Assembly: GCA_022578605.1 (NCBI GenBank)
Contig: MU394061.1
Span: 434,001 to 498,000, forward strand
Reading direction: 5' to 3'
DNA from: Camillea tinctor
Lineage: Eukaryota > Ascomycota > Sordariomycetes > Xylariales > Xylariaceae
DNA length: 64,000 nt
The translations under genes and the position numbers were made by a program. Of this stretch, positions 11,906 through 22,897 are shown one piece after another (positions within the stretch are counted from its first letter, which is position 1; the number at the start of each line of letters is the position of its first letter). Below the pieces are notes generated by a model that made no database searches, was not told where the DNA came from, and worked only from the letters and a program-made list of their open reading frames with translations.

Positions 11906-12549
11906 TGATGACAGTGGGTAATTAGGTCTTATCGTCGCATATAGAATAGATAAGTCGATTCATTTTCACAATATGGCTTCCACGGCTAATTTAGCTTCCT
12001 CAAATTGTCCGTAATTAACGTAGAAATCATAAGTAAATCAGTTTCTAGTGTGAGTGGCTTTTGGGGCGGTGCTTCATGTAACGCTCGGTCGAAGCCGGTG
12101 TGCTGAATGACTTTGGTTTCACAACATGCCTATGCAGAGATTGTCAGGGTTACGACGGCTAGGACTTTTGTAATTATGGTCAAGGACACTTAATCAATAT
12201 ATTCTTATCGAAAAAAAGTTGTGAGTAATATATGAACGTAATGGCGAAGAGCCGCATCGGGGAGAAGGGTTCTAAAAGATCTGCTCCTGCTCCTTATCTA
12301 AACACTCCAATATATAAATAAGACACATCTTCCCAAGCGTTTTACATGTTATAAACGTTCCATGGGATTACTGAATGGTAACGGATTACCAAATTGAAGT
12401 CCCATTCATAGATCCCCCTTGTTGTCATATTCATATCCTTCTGGTTGGCCCTCTGCCTTGTTTTACACGTTCGTTCCGATTTGTTCATACAGAATCCACA
12501 ACCACATTAAAGAAACATATGGTTACTCGTCATAGATTTGGATTCTGTC
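11906..12549. other. Upstream region of the protease gene
   Basis: No other gene is supported. A TATA-like tatataaata lies near 12311, about 240 bp before the ATG at 12550, and could serve as the core promoter. Confidence 0.4.
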
Positions 12550-14751
12550 ATGGAGTGGGACGATTGTAGCTGTGTCTCGTTAGCCTCACCGGGGAATAAA
12601 TGGGCGATTCTCATTGGGATCGACTATTATATTCCAGGGTCACAAAGACCCGGCATGGAATATCATAGGCTAAATGGCTGTGTCAATGACGTGACACTTG
12701 TCAAAGACTATCTTGGACTTCACACAGATATAAATCACCACCGAATTCATACACTTACGGCTTCAAACCCCCAGCCTGACTCAGACCAAAATGCCCCCAC
12801 AGAACCCCCCGAGAAGCGACCTACGTATTCGAACATTGTTGGGCTCCTAGAACACATTACTAACAGAGCCAAAAAAGACGATCTTGTATACATCCATTTC
12901 GCGGGGCACGGCGCTCAAGTTAAATCTATCTACACAGAATTGAAGCGCGAAGGGGGTAACCTGGACAAATCTCTCATTTCCAAGAAAGAAACGATTTCAG
13001 CAAATGAAGAAGAGTTTCTTGACGAAGCTCTCGTCCCCACGGATATTGCTGTCGGCGGAAGATATCTTCGGGATGTTGAGTTTGCTCTAAGGCTCCAGGA
13101 TATGATAGAACGGGGACTTATTGTCACAGTTATCCTCGACTGTTGCCATGGCGGTGGCATGAGTCGTGGTGATCAAGACTCGGCAGATAACACTATTCGA
13201 GGAGTCCATAGAATTGACGTCACTTTGGACGACCCCGTCACCTTCTCTCAAGATCAGCAGGCCGGTTTAAGGCAGGGTCTGCTGAAGAGGGAACGTATGC
13301 GTTCTGCTAAGACCATTGACCATTGGTTGTTAGGTACTGGGTGGCAATCCTTTGTCTTCTTTGCTGCCTGTGGAGCAACCGAAACTGCACGAGAACATAA
13401 TTTCAATGGCACGACCCAAGGACTCTTCACCTATCACCTAATCAACACTCTAAAAAAATATCCGCAGCACACCTACAAACAGATAAATGATATTTTGAGT
13501 ATTGTCCTGGGAACTCGGCAACATGCTGTGTTGGGGGGTGAAGAGAATCGAATTTTCTTCCGCCAGGAGAAGACCGTCGTATTCCATACTGCAATTGTCA
13601 CACAAATTCCGCCAGGAGATCTTGACACAGGCTCTAGAATAGTTCTCAATGCTGGAAAAATCCACGGCGTTTCAAATGATGATATGTTTGATATTTGGCC
13701 TCAGTCCAGCACCGAACTTGACGAATCTACTCGATTGGGTAGAGTTTCGGTAACCGATGCGTATGAAACTAGATCAGAGGTTGTTCTTACCCAGAAACCC
13801 TGCTATGGTTCCATCAAAAGCGGATGTTTAGCTGTTCCGGTGCCCTCCAGACAAATCTGCCTTTTGCCATCTACTACACCAACCTCAGAAAAGGACTCAA
13901 TAAAGGAGGCATTGGCGAAACACGGAGTAGCTATAACTACAGCTCATGGAGAGAAGAAAGACTATATAGTCAAAATCTCCCACAACCAGTATCAGGTGCT
14001 AGACAAGGAAGGCAACCGATTCAAGAACGAGATCCCATTATTAAAATCACCTGAAATATTAGGACTTGCCCTAGAACACATATCGAAATATCATAAGATC
14101 TTACACCTGAAAGATGAAACCACGGAAGATCGTCTAAGTATTTCTCTTCAATCGGGCCAGGTAGATAGCTCAAGCTCACCTCGACGATACCGCATCACGA
14201 ACGATATTCCCTCAAATCCTGTAAATTGCGATGGTGGTCTTTATCATGTGTCGCACAACAACTGGTATTTCCTCCGGATTGTAAACGAAACCTCCAGTGC
14301 CCTCAACATCGTGGTGTTTATGTTGGAGCCTTCGTGGAAGGCATTTCAATTGCATCCTGGACAGGAGGGAATCACATACGAGGTCCTGGGCCCTAATGAA
14401 CTAATTGATATCCCAATTCAAATGGAAATTCCGGACGACGCCCATGATGCTGCTCGGGGAGTTGTAGATATCATTAAGGTGTGGTTTTCTTCTCAACCAG
14501 CCACTTTTAGGTGGTTGGAACTTCCAAAGCTCAAAGTCGATGAGGGAAATTCGGAGTTGGTACCCAGAGCCCTCGTTTCGACGCATGATCAACATCGAGG
14601 AGCTAAAACATCAGTTGCGAATTCAACAGCTAGCAATCAGTATTGGATCAGGGAGTTAAGAGTTCGTACCACTTACAATGAAAAAGCTTGCGTCCCAAAG
14701 GGGAGACGGCGGAGACTGCTGGATTTTTGGTTGAAATTTGTTTGTACCTGA
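12550..14751 (+). CDS. Metacaspase/caspase-like (C14) protease with C-terminal extension
   Basis: A single-exon gene of 733 residues from the first true ATG (12550); the open frame extends a few codons upstream but only from TTG. The caspase-like domain covers residues ~15-340. After KWAILIGIDYY and LNGCVNDV comes the catalytic His in HFAGHGAQ (His120), and then the catalytic Cys in ILDCCHGGG (Cys199). FFAACGATETA and GLFTYHLI follow, as expected for clan CD peptidases. Residues ~350-733 form a long C-terminal region without a recognised enzyme domain, including a segment with WRIxD-type and FRWLELPKL motifs often seen behind fungal caspase domains. It probably has a role in regulated cell death or stress. 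It lies convergent to the gasdermin-like gene, 542 bp away, which suggests it may process that protein. The N-terminus is short, with no NLR or prion motif. Confidence 0.88.
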   Translation: MEWDDCSCVSLASPGNKWAILIGIDYYIPGSQRPGMEYHRLNGCVNDVTLVKDYLGLHTDINHHRIHTLTASNPQPDSDQNAPTEPPEKRPTYSNIVGLLEHITNRAKKDDLVYIHFAGHGAQVKSIYTELKREGGNLDKSLISKKETISANEEEFLDEALVPTDIAVGGRYLRDVEFALRLQDMIERGLIVTVILDCCHGGGMSRGDQDSADNTIRGVHRIDVTLDDPVTFSQDQQAGLRQGLLKRERMRSAKTIDHWLLGTGWQSFVFFAACGATETAREHNFNGTTQGLFTYHLINTLKKYPQHTYKQINDILSIVLGTRQHAVLGGEENRIFFRQEKTVVFHTAIVTQIPPGDLDTGSRIVLNAGKIHGVSNDDMFDIWPQSSTELDESTRLGRVSVTDAYETRSEVVLTQKPCYGSIKSGCLAVPVPSRQICLLPSTTPTSEKDSIKEALAKHGVAITTAHGEKKDYIVKISHNQYQVLDKEGNRFKNEIPLLKSPEILGLALEHISKYHKILHLKDETTEDRLSISLQSGQVDSSSSPRRYRITNDIPSNPVNCDGGLYHVSHNNWYFLRIVNETSSALNIVVFMLEPSWKAFQLHPGQEGITYEVLGPNELIDIPIQMEIPDDAHDAARGVVDIIKVWFSSQPATFRWLELPKLKVDEGNSELVPRALVSTHDQHRGAKTSVANSTASNQYWIRELRVRTTYNEKACVPKGRRRRLLDFWLKFVCT

Positions 14752-15293
14752 ATAATGATTGATATTATTGCCTGATGAATAACATGATCAACTTAGCAGG
14801 GAAAAGAAAGATTATACAGGATCACAATAGTGGCTACAAAGAAGCGGAATAACCATAACAACAACAAAGGTAACAAGAGTTGGTTTGAGATTTCTTCATA
14901 AAAAATAAGTGACCATATCTTTAGTTCATGATGGCTCGTGACACTTTCTCCGACTCTGACATCTTAGGCCTTAGCAATTTGTGTCAACACAATGAAAGAA
15001 GGTGCTCTAGTTAGAATAATATCCTAAACAAATATCTTTATATCTTCCTATACCTTTCCATTTGAACCACACTAATCCGATGTAGTAGGTAGTAGGTACC
15101 CACTTTGAACCATTACTCCAGTAGCAACCCTGTCGAGGAGACCACGACTTCATATGCATCCTCATCGACTCTTGGATCACGAATAATTAATCTCGAATCT
15201 CCTTCTCCTCCCCGGTAAGGGACTTCTCTAATCTTGTCCTAAAGGTCACAATTTTCAGTTTCAAACAAAGATATACCCACAATGCCGATCGGA
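14752..15293. other. Convergent intergenic spacer
   Basis: Separates the 3' ends of the protease gene and the gasdermin-like gene. AT-rich at both sides, with no ORF of note. Presumably holds both 3' UTRs. Confidence 0.5.
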
Positions 15294-16108
15294 TTAATAT
15301 ACCTTACGGAACCATCCTAGCAGCTTATTGTACTTGAAAAGCAATCCACTGAAAAACACCACCATTTTTTCATCGTCTGGTAGCATTAGATAGGCAGATA
15401 AATAAACGAGGATATTTGATCACGGGTACCTTTGCAGATAGGGTGATTCCAGTTACTTGCAGAACTCGCTCGATAGGACTCTGCAACAGGGGCTATTTCA
15501 CCAGCCGGGGTCATCCCTGCCTGAAAGCCCAGAGCGACACTGTTTGCCTTCGACCCCCAGGCATTTATGTAGACGTCGGTAGTTGAGTAGGTTGTGGTGA
15601 CAATATGGAACCCATACTTTTCGACATCTGGAAATTCTTGTAAGACCTTTACGGCGTTACTGAAAGCCCATCTACGGAAGGGATTCAAATGATGAAAGCT
15701 CGATTTCTCCACCTTTTCAGCGCAGAGAAGAACGGCACCAAAGTCTTTCTCCAACTTGAAATCGATTAGTACAGAGGCTTCAGCCGGAATACCTAATGAA
15801 ATCCCAGATACTCCGGCTTTGATGTCGAGTTTTGTGTAAGACACAGTATCTGTATGCTTTGGCCCCCACGAATACTGAGTGATGCGGGCACTAGCAGGAT
15901 TCGCTCCATCAACACTTAGATACCCAGCATCTTCAACTGCGTGCTTATCCGTAAGATCGAGAAGTTGCCTCCATGTTCCATTGTGATCGAGATAACCACA
16001 TGAACCTGGCTTCAAATCGTGTGATGATTGGGGTTCAAAGAGCGCATGACCCAGACCGTAACGCATCATGTGGCGGTTATATCGCACATGATAAGGCTCA
16101 CTTCCCAT
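15294..16108 (-). CDS. Gasdermin-like (RCD-1/HET-Q1 type) protein, two exons
   Basis: The ATG is at 16108. Exon 1 is 15430-16108 and exon 2 is 15294-15376. The 53-bp intron (15377-15429, GTACCC...ACCAG with a CTAAT branch site) restores a frame that otherwise meets a stop after 14 unrelated residues, and gives 253 residues. No signal peptide or classical membrane helix. The pattern is that of a compact beta-rich domain: SCGYLDHNGTW near the start, then DFGAVLLCAEKV, FRRWAFSNAVKVL, GFHIVTTTYSTTDVYINAW and, across the splice, VVFFSGLLF with a basic end. I read this as the fungal gasdermin-like family, cell-death pore formers such as RCD-1 (~257 aa) and HET-Q1 (~278 aa), because of length, pattern and the adjacent protease gene. 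Like RCD-1 it has no obvious inhibitory C-terminal domain. The assignment needs a profile or structure comparison. Confidence 0.55.
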
Positions 16109-17818
16109 GATGTTTTTCTTGGGGAAGAAAACCGGTGTCCTTAGCTAAAGAGGAACTAGAAAGCGAATTTCGAAATGGAGGCTGAACAAACTAGCACGAT
16201 CAGGGAAGAAGGGCAACTTTTTAAGGATGGGATCTTCATATTGGCGTTTTCTAGGCCCATCACAAAACAGTATAGTCATAGGCAGTGTAACACGCCTTTA
16301 AATCGAGACCACAATGTTATCGGTAGTAAAGCTGTTTGATAGGTCGCGCCCAGGTCATGCCGAAAGGCAACATAGAAATAACGCAGCTTTGCATGAAATA
16401 ATACCGGTTAAAATGGTGAATCCTAATATAAGTTAGGCATATATACATAATATAATTGACTTACCGTACGATATGCTGGCCTTGTTGGCAGAACTTGCGT
16501 AACAGTTTTCTGTAGAAGGGCAATGCGGCCTGGCAAAGGAGAAGGGCAGTACTGTTGAATTTAAGTAGGTTGCCGTGAGGTGCATTAGTTGTAGCAGGGA
16601 AGGTCAGTAAGCCTCAAGGGCCTGCCCAAGGAATACTTGACCCGCAGATCAGGTCTTGGATCTGGTCTTATATGGCTTTGAATTAAGCTTCAAGTTTAAG
16701 AAGTTTTTTAAATTAGTACTAAACAGTAGTGAAGGAATAGGATCAAGTGTTATAGTTCGGAAGAGGGTCTAGTAGTAGAGGATATATATAACTTATAGCA
16801 ATCCGTAGTAGTAGTGGGGTACCGTATAGTAGGATAGTAATCCTAGTATTTCAATCTTAGAAGGCTGCTAGGTTGGGCAACATGTTGGTTATATTATTTG
16901 AACTCAGATTTATTGAGCCTGCAAGGTAACTTAATATGGCTGCACCTGATCGAATACGGCAATAGATTGAACTAATCTAGTGGTGCGCTGTTGGGTTAAT
17001 ATGCTATCATCTGTACTCTCTAAAGTTCTCTGTCAAATACGGAGTAAACGATCCATCTTGGATCAACTCCATTTTTAACAGTTATTCCCAGACCCTACCG
17101 TTAATAATAATCACCTGCTTTTGCCCGACCACAGGTTTTCTTCGCTGACTTAGCTTGCCCTGCATTCCTAATTGGTGTCATGACCTAATCTAGCTCCATA
17201 TACACGGACCACGACACGTGCTCGTAAGTGATATTCCTATCTCCTACTACCTAGAAAAGGAAGGCGTTGACGTCAAGACCGTCGACGATAGTCGATGAGC
17301 CGGTGGTAAACGACGGTCGATGTAACTACGATCGACGAACTCTAGTTTTATACAGTTCGTAGAATTCCCAGATCTCCATAGTAGTCGGCTGTTACTGTCG
17401 GCAGCTTGAATTACAAGTTAGTCACTCGATACGCCGACATTACCATACGTAACTAGACCTCCACCTATTATTCAGAACCCACCATACTCCCTGCTAAAAT
17501 AAACCCAATACTGTTAGTTAGGAAACCGACCGCCACACCTATATTTAGTTGAACAATAAGAAATCTGAAGCCTGATTATGTGTATTCATAATGGCTGTGT
17601 CGTTCGCCTTAGTGGCTGTTGTTTAGTAAAGACGTCCTATAACCCCTTCCAAATCCTAACTCTGTAAATCCAATGCCTATATCCTATCCCTAGTCTAAAT
17701 AAATTAACACGACGCTATAAACGCGTCGAAGAGCTCACTTACGACGGCGCGGCACGCCACAGAATCAAGCGACTTTTCCTACTTAGCAAGCCGCCACTGC
17801 AGCTTAGATCTGGCAGCC
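16109..17818. other. Gene-poor, AT-rich stretch
   Basis: No gene is supported. At 16700-16860 there are many tag/gta steps, giving low-complexity sequence. A + strand open segment at about 17700-17892 (reads RVEELTYDGAARHRIKRLF) looks coding-like and may be a fragment of an old gene. Confidence 0.45.
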
Positions 17819-18396
17819 TTAAACGTAGCTCGACAGAAGACGACTCGGGTGCGGGTGGCGGGATATTTGATTTAAGCCGTAGCAATAATATCTGAGGCGG
17901 AGGCGGTGGCAGCGGGGGCAGGCGCTTTTGCTATTGGCAAAGAAAGGCACAATATGAGCAGCCTTTACTGTTGGTTGGCTCCACCACTGGCCAGATATGT
18001 GGCACAAAATGGCTTCTTGGACATCTTCATAGCTCTCGTATCTGCCTTGGTAATAGTCCAAGACATTTCTACGCCAGTTTAATGGCCGCTTTTTATTGGA
18101 AAGTCCATCACACCTTGCGTAAAGGGCCAAGAGGCATCCAGCAGCGGCGCTATCGCTTGGCCGCCATAATTGTATCTTTTCTGCATCAGGTTCGAGTAGC
18201 TTCTTCTTCTTTTGATGCCTCCATAGCTTGTCACCAGCAGAAGGACTCGTTCTGATAACGGTACTGTTGTTGATGTTGCTATTGCTGCTGGTGTTGTTAT
18301 TGCTGTTGATGTTCTTATTGCTATTGGTATAGATGTTGGTGTCGATGCTGATTGAACGCAATAAAACTGCTGAAAGGCTAAGTTTTTCCGAGACAT
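17819..18396 (-). pseudogene. HNH-nuclease-domain remnant
   Basis: The frame at 17819-18361 contains CHISGQWW and KAAHIVPFF, the hallmark of the fungal HNH_2-type nuclease domain, preceded by RRNVLDYYQG as in these proteins. After the HIVPFF block the expected downstream helices are missing and the sequence becomes an Arg/Cys/Tyr-rich unrelated tail, so the domain is truncated. The only upstream ATG (18396, MSRKNLAFQQF) is in another frame. Between them an (aac/agc)n tract encodes an Asn/Ser-rich run and has probably shifted the frame. Best taken as a broken gene. Confidence 0.5.
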
Positions 18397-20169
18397 ATGA
18401 GCTGGCAGTGCTGTGGAGGATCAGCCTCCTTCACACACATAGGGCTTCAATAAGCACGATTTGGATAGAATAGAAGTATATTCCTAGTATATGCCAAAGC
18501 TATGGTGTGATGTGTATGGGGGAAGAAATAATGCTGAAGCCAAAATATGGATGAAACCTAATAATGGGGCCTTGAGAAATCAGTCATGACGTAACAAATG
18601 TTGTCTAATTGAAGTCGGGAAGAAAGTAAATAGGAGGCAACACCACGAGGTGAAGTAATATCAAAAACATATTGAGTGGATGGTGGTAATGAATCGAAGA
18701 TAGGGGGGATTCATATCGTTCCTCGAGTGAGGGGTGGTATGGGAGGATACAAATAGGGGGTGATTGAGAATTTTATGGGCCCCTTGTATGGCAGCTCACG
18801 GTTACTCTTGCTTGGTATGACGCACATAAAAACAGATTCACAGGAAAGTGTACTGCGATAGTAGGCAAGACATGCCGAGCGGATATAGAAAGAGAAGATG
18901 AGAGCGTTAGGACATTAGGTGGCGCAAGATCTTCACTTAAACGAGGGATGCTTTCCTAGTATTAGATAATTCCAACTAGCAGTAGGAATATCCTCCTACA
19001 TGAAGTAAGTTATTCTGGAAAGAGCATGTTCAAGAACCATGTAGGTAGATCAAGAACTACCATTGTTAGCCCAGTAAAGATTCGAAGTGACGTTTTATGA
19101 CGACTTTAGGACCCAAAACTGGGTGGCTCCTATGAGAGAATACTAAGCATGCGTTACCATCATCATAAAAAGGAGATGATGTGGCAAGAACAAATTAACA
19201 AAAAAAAAAATAGAAAAAAATTGTCTCACCAACCCACCCTCATGGCAGTATAGCTCGGAATACCAGTTCAACGCTGAAAGGGCCACACGAACCCAATTGA
19301 CGCACCGTTCCGAGCGATCGAATTACATTGCTCGTGCATTTGCCCACTCCCAGGCTCGAACCCCGGAGGGGGTGCAGGTACTGGTGGCTACACCTATTAG
19401 GGTATATAAGTTATTTACTAGTGCAGGGAAGTAGGTGCGCAGGAGTAGGTGACTCTTGACAAGTTACCTAAATGGTATCAATTATACATTATAATCAGCA
19501 GGTCCCGTCGCATATGGCATGACTATCACTCACCATGCCTCGCCTCAAAGATGAAATCAGCGGCAACCTAGTTCACCAATGGTAAGTGCAGATATCATGG
19601 AAGTCTGAAGGTTGAACACTAACTGCTACATGTGATACAAATTCTGTCTCCCTGTCCTTCCGTCATAGTCATTTTAATATACTGGTCCGAATCGGAGCAA
19701 GTGCATATTCGCTGAGTAGGTACCCTGAGTTCGATGGAAGCCATCACATTCCTCTTCGTCTAAACTTCCTGTTCAAAAATATTTTGATGACGATATAGAA
19801 ACTCAATCCTAAATTGCATAGGGTAAGAGAGTCTATGCCCATAATAAAGCCAAGTCCCTAGTAAAGAAGGTCACACCTTGCAAAGAATAGGAGTTGAAAC
19901 CAAACTTATGCTTCTTGCCACATGTAATACAGTGTTGAATTGTGCATACCTAGTTAGGCACTTATGTAAATATTGAGTAATAAATATATTTATATATGGT
20001 AACGAGCGAGAGTGATCGCTTTGTATATGTACTTTGGCGAGATCAAGCGTGGGCATAGGTAGGCAGACTACTATGATACATGTAGCGTGGAGTTAAAAAG
20101 AGATTACCCCTGGCGTGTTTTCATACCATATTCTTCACAGCCGAAATGATCTGAAACATAAACCATTTC
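18397..20169. other. Gene-poor stretch
   Basis: No gene supported. Contains an A-run at 19200 and a B-box-like ggttcgagcc on the minus strand (about 19352-19361) without the rest of a tRNA. Confidence 0.5.
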
Positions 20170-21434
20170 CTAATAGACAGATCCCTTCCAGTCCTGCAGG
20201 CCAGGAGTCTTCGCCGCCGTCTTCATCGGGTCCGCGATATCCACTCCCGAGTCCATGAAGATGCCGAAGGGGTCGCTGTCCTTGCTCGGATCGTACGGAC
20301 AGCCAGGGTTCATGGGCGGCAGAATCTGCCAGTAGACACCGGGCAAGCCGATCTTGTTGAGGTCGGCGGCCTGGGCCGGGTAGTCGGTCTTGGGGGCCAC
20401 CTTGTTGGAGAAGACGCCCCACTCCTCGACGTACACCTTCTTCCCGCCCGCCGCCTTGACCCAGTCGATCGACGACCACTGCGTCCCGCTGCCCTGCGGC
20501 CCCGCGTACCGGTGCACCGAGATCAGGTCCAGCTCCGCGCACCCCGTCGCGTATGATGCAAAGTTGCAGTCGTGGCTGTAGTCCCCGCCGATGCCGCCCG
20601 ACGCGGTCAGGATCGGGCGGGCTCTTGGACCCCAGCTCGCTGCGCAGGTGCTTTGCACGATCGCAGACCCAGTTCTTGGCTTTGTTGTTCTTGCACTCGT
20701 CGACCTTGGCGTTGAAAGGCTCATTCTATTGGACATTAGTCTATGGCTATTCTGTATCTAAAGGGGCTTCTTTCGAGATAAGCAAGCCGGGTTACGAACT
20801 TGGATGTCGAAAGCTAGGATGGCGTCGCTCCAGGTCTTCCACTGCTTGCCTGATGTTTTCCCCTTGTGGCTTAGTATGTGTGATAATCTGGCATCGTACT
20901 GCTTTGCTGCAGCTGGATCTTCATAGAACGACCCGGGTCCCCATTTCGAGCAATACACATCGCTACACTACATGTTAGACATCATGATTTTAGCGAATAT
21001 TACTCGGACACTTACCACTTATCACTGTTAGGGTCGAGCGCATTCGCATCATGTGGGGATATGATGGCCTTGAGACCCTTCTTCGCCAACTTGTTCAGAA
21101 CCACATCAACTGCATCAAGGGTTTGGTCATTGTAGTGCCCGAGCCCGCCGGTCCCCTTTTCCTCGAGCTGTGGCACGCCCAGGTCAAGCTTGCTGCCTTT
21201 TTCACATTGACCTTTTCCCGCTTGGGCATTCACCCAGATGCGAACGACTTTGGCGCCATAGGATGCAATATTATTGATCAATTTATCTTGGTCTGAACTA
21301 GAAAGTCCCGGGAGGAAGTAGAGGTTACTTCCCATCCACGAGTTAGAGTTTGCGCGCTGTACGTTTTCTGAGGGCGCACCCGCAGAGACGTCTATGAGTG
21401 CTAGCACTCCGGTTACAATGCTGAAAAGCTTCAT
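20170..21434 (-). pseudogene. Secreted glycoside hydrolase family 5, with a 1-nt frameshift
   Basis: Three exons: 21016-21434, 20800-20962 and 20170-20725, with introns 20963-21015 and 20726-20799. The signal peptide is MKLFSIVTGVLALIDVSA. Family 5 features follow: VRIWVNA, KKGLKAIISPHD, the acid/base Glu in FDIQNEP (Glu196, spanning intron 2) and the nucleophile Glu in YVEEWGVFS. Likely an endo-mannanase or glucanase acting on plant or fungal wall polysaccharide. Exon 3 carries one surplus base in the run gggcggg at 20615-20622: upstream codons read LGSKSPP and the frame needed for ILTASGGIGG is +1. No intron fits there. Everything else is well preserved, so it is either a very recent pseudogene or a sequencing/assembly error. 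Confidence 0.75.
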
Positions 21435-22897
21435 GGTTGATTGAAGTGAGTTGATGTGTCAGTTAGACCTCAAGAAAGCGTAATAGGAAGGGCGTGCGAG
21501 GTTTATATATACGGCTGAAGGATACCTACCAACGAAGAGTTGATCCAATAAACCCCATGACGGCATTTCAGGGTGTACCTAAAAATAGCCTCATACCAGT
21601 TAAGCAGGAAATATTCAGCAATGATGAAAATATCAGCACCTGTTGATGATTATAGTAGCCATATAAATCTCACAATTGAAACGAACACTGATCTACACAG
21701 ACTAATCTATGTACACTGAATAGGCATATCGTTGAGGAGGGGCCTCAAAAAGAATGAGGAACGTTGATCATGTTCATGCTATGTATGTAGTATAAATAAG
21801 ATCAAACCGGCCTATCGATTCAATATTAGATTAAAAGATAATATTGCTACACCGTGGTTACTAAGGTGCTTACTATCCAGCACATATCTCAGCTCATCCC
21901 CTAAACATCATTTAAAGCGAGATAATTACCTACCTAATCTGGAGACATGATGCGTTTTTAAAAACGACATTAGCTTAATTATAAGAGGTATAAGGCTTAG
22001 GTTGGACACAAGCTGAGTAAACAATGATTTGCTCCTAGCTTTACAGGGGAAAGCAACAGAAAAAGGAAAACTCGTGTACATCTAGAAAGCTCATAGGATA
22101 TGAGATCGGGGGATTCTCTAAAGCTTAGAGGCGGTCAATAATGAGACTGTGTTACCGTGTTCATGGGTTAAGTTCTTACGGCTTGGTAATAACACCTTTC
22201 CAAGGCATTCAGCTACGAGTGGTATTGATTGGGTTAAGGGAGGTGTGGCATTCAGGTTAACAATCTAAACCCCAATTCAACAGGTCATAGATAATGAGAA
22301 AATGAAGGACTAAGGAGAAGAAGGATTGCCTGTGGAGTGGTATTTCACATTCAAGAGTGCGTATATATCTATATACTCCTAGACCTTCGATCCAGACGAG
22401 TCTATTAGCTAACATCCATCTAGACTGTCACCACAAAGGCGAAATAAGCAGCAATATCCATGTAGGGACTAATGGCGCGTGGCAAATAGTCAGAATCTGA
22501 TCTCCTATTTTCGCCAGAACACGCCTTATGATATAAATTATGCAATCCTACCGCAAAAAGTGACTCTCTGAAGTAGAGTCTATCATTAGATACAAATATA
22601 GTCTGCTGGTGATCTTACAGATGCAGTCGTACGGTCAATCCGTTGATAGGGATTGAGGAGCAACAAAAAGGGGTAGCGTTGTGCGCAGATGTTTGCTCCA
22701 CTACTCCCTTGTCTCATAAGCGTATATCCTCGCAGCTTGACTACTATAACAGGCTTTATTTAATACTACAATTGAATCAAAATCATAAGCTTCAAGACGT
22801 TTACTGTCATGAGACGTAGCTCATTATCGAAGAATAGTCATCAATCATTCCTACATGACACTAAACGATATGCTCATAATATATGCCTTTGCTCTTC
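21435..22897. other. Intergenic
   Basis: No gene supported. The TATA-like tatatata near 21507 fits the GH5 promoter. The rest is AT-rich without ORFs. Confidence 0.5.

Noticed and set aside
12538..12549. Four extra N-terminal codons on the protease
   Set aside because: The frame begins at TTG there; the first ATG is 12550.
15386..15429. Unspliced 240-residue end of the gasdermin-like protein
   Set aside because: The splice at 15429/15377 has donor, branch site and acceptor and continues in a family-like sequence.
19345..19365. tRNA B-box-like ggttcgagcc on the minus strand
   Set aside because: No A box, acceptor or anticodon stem can be built around it.
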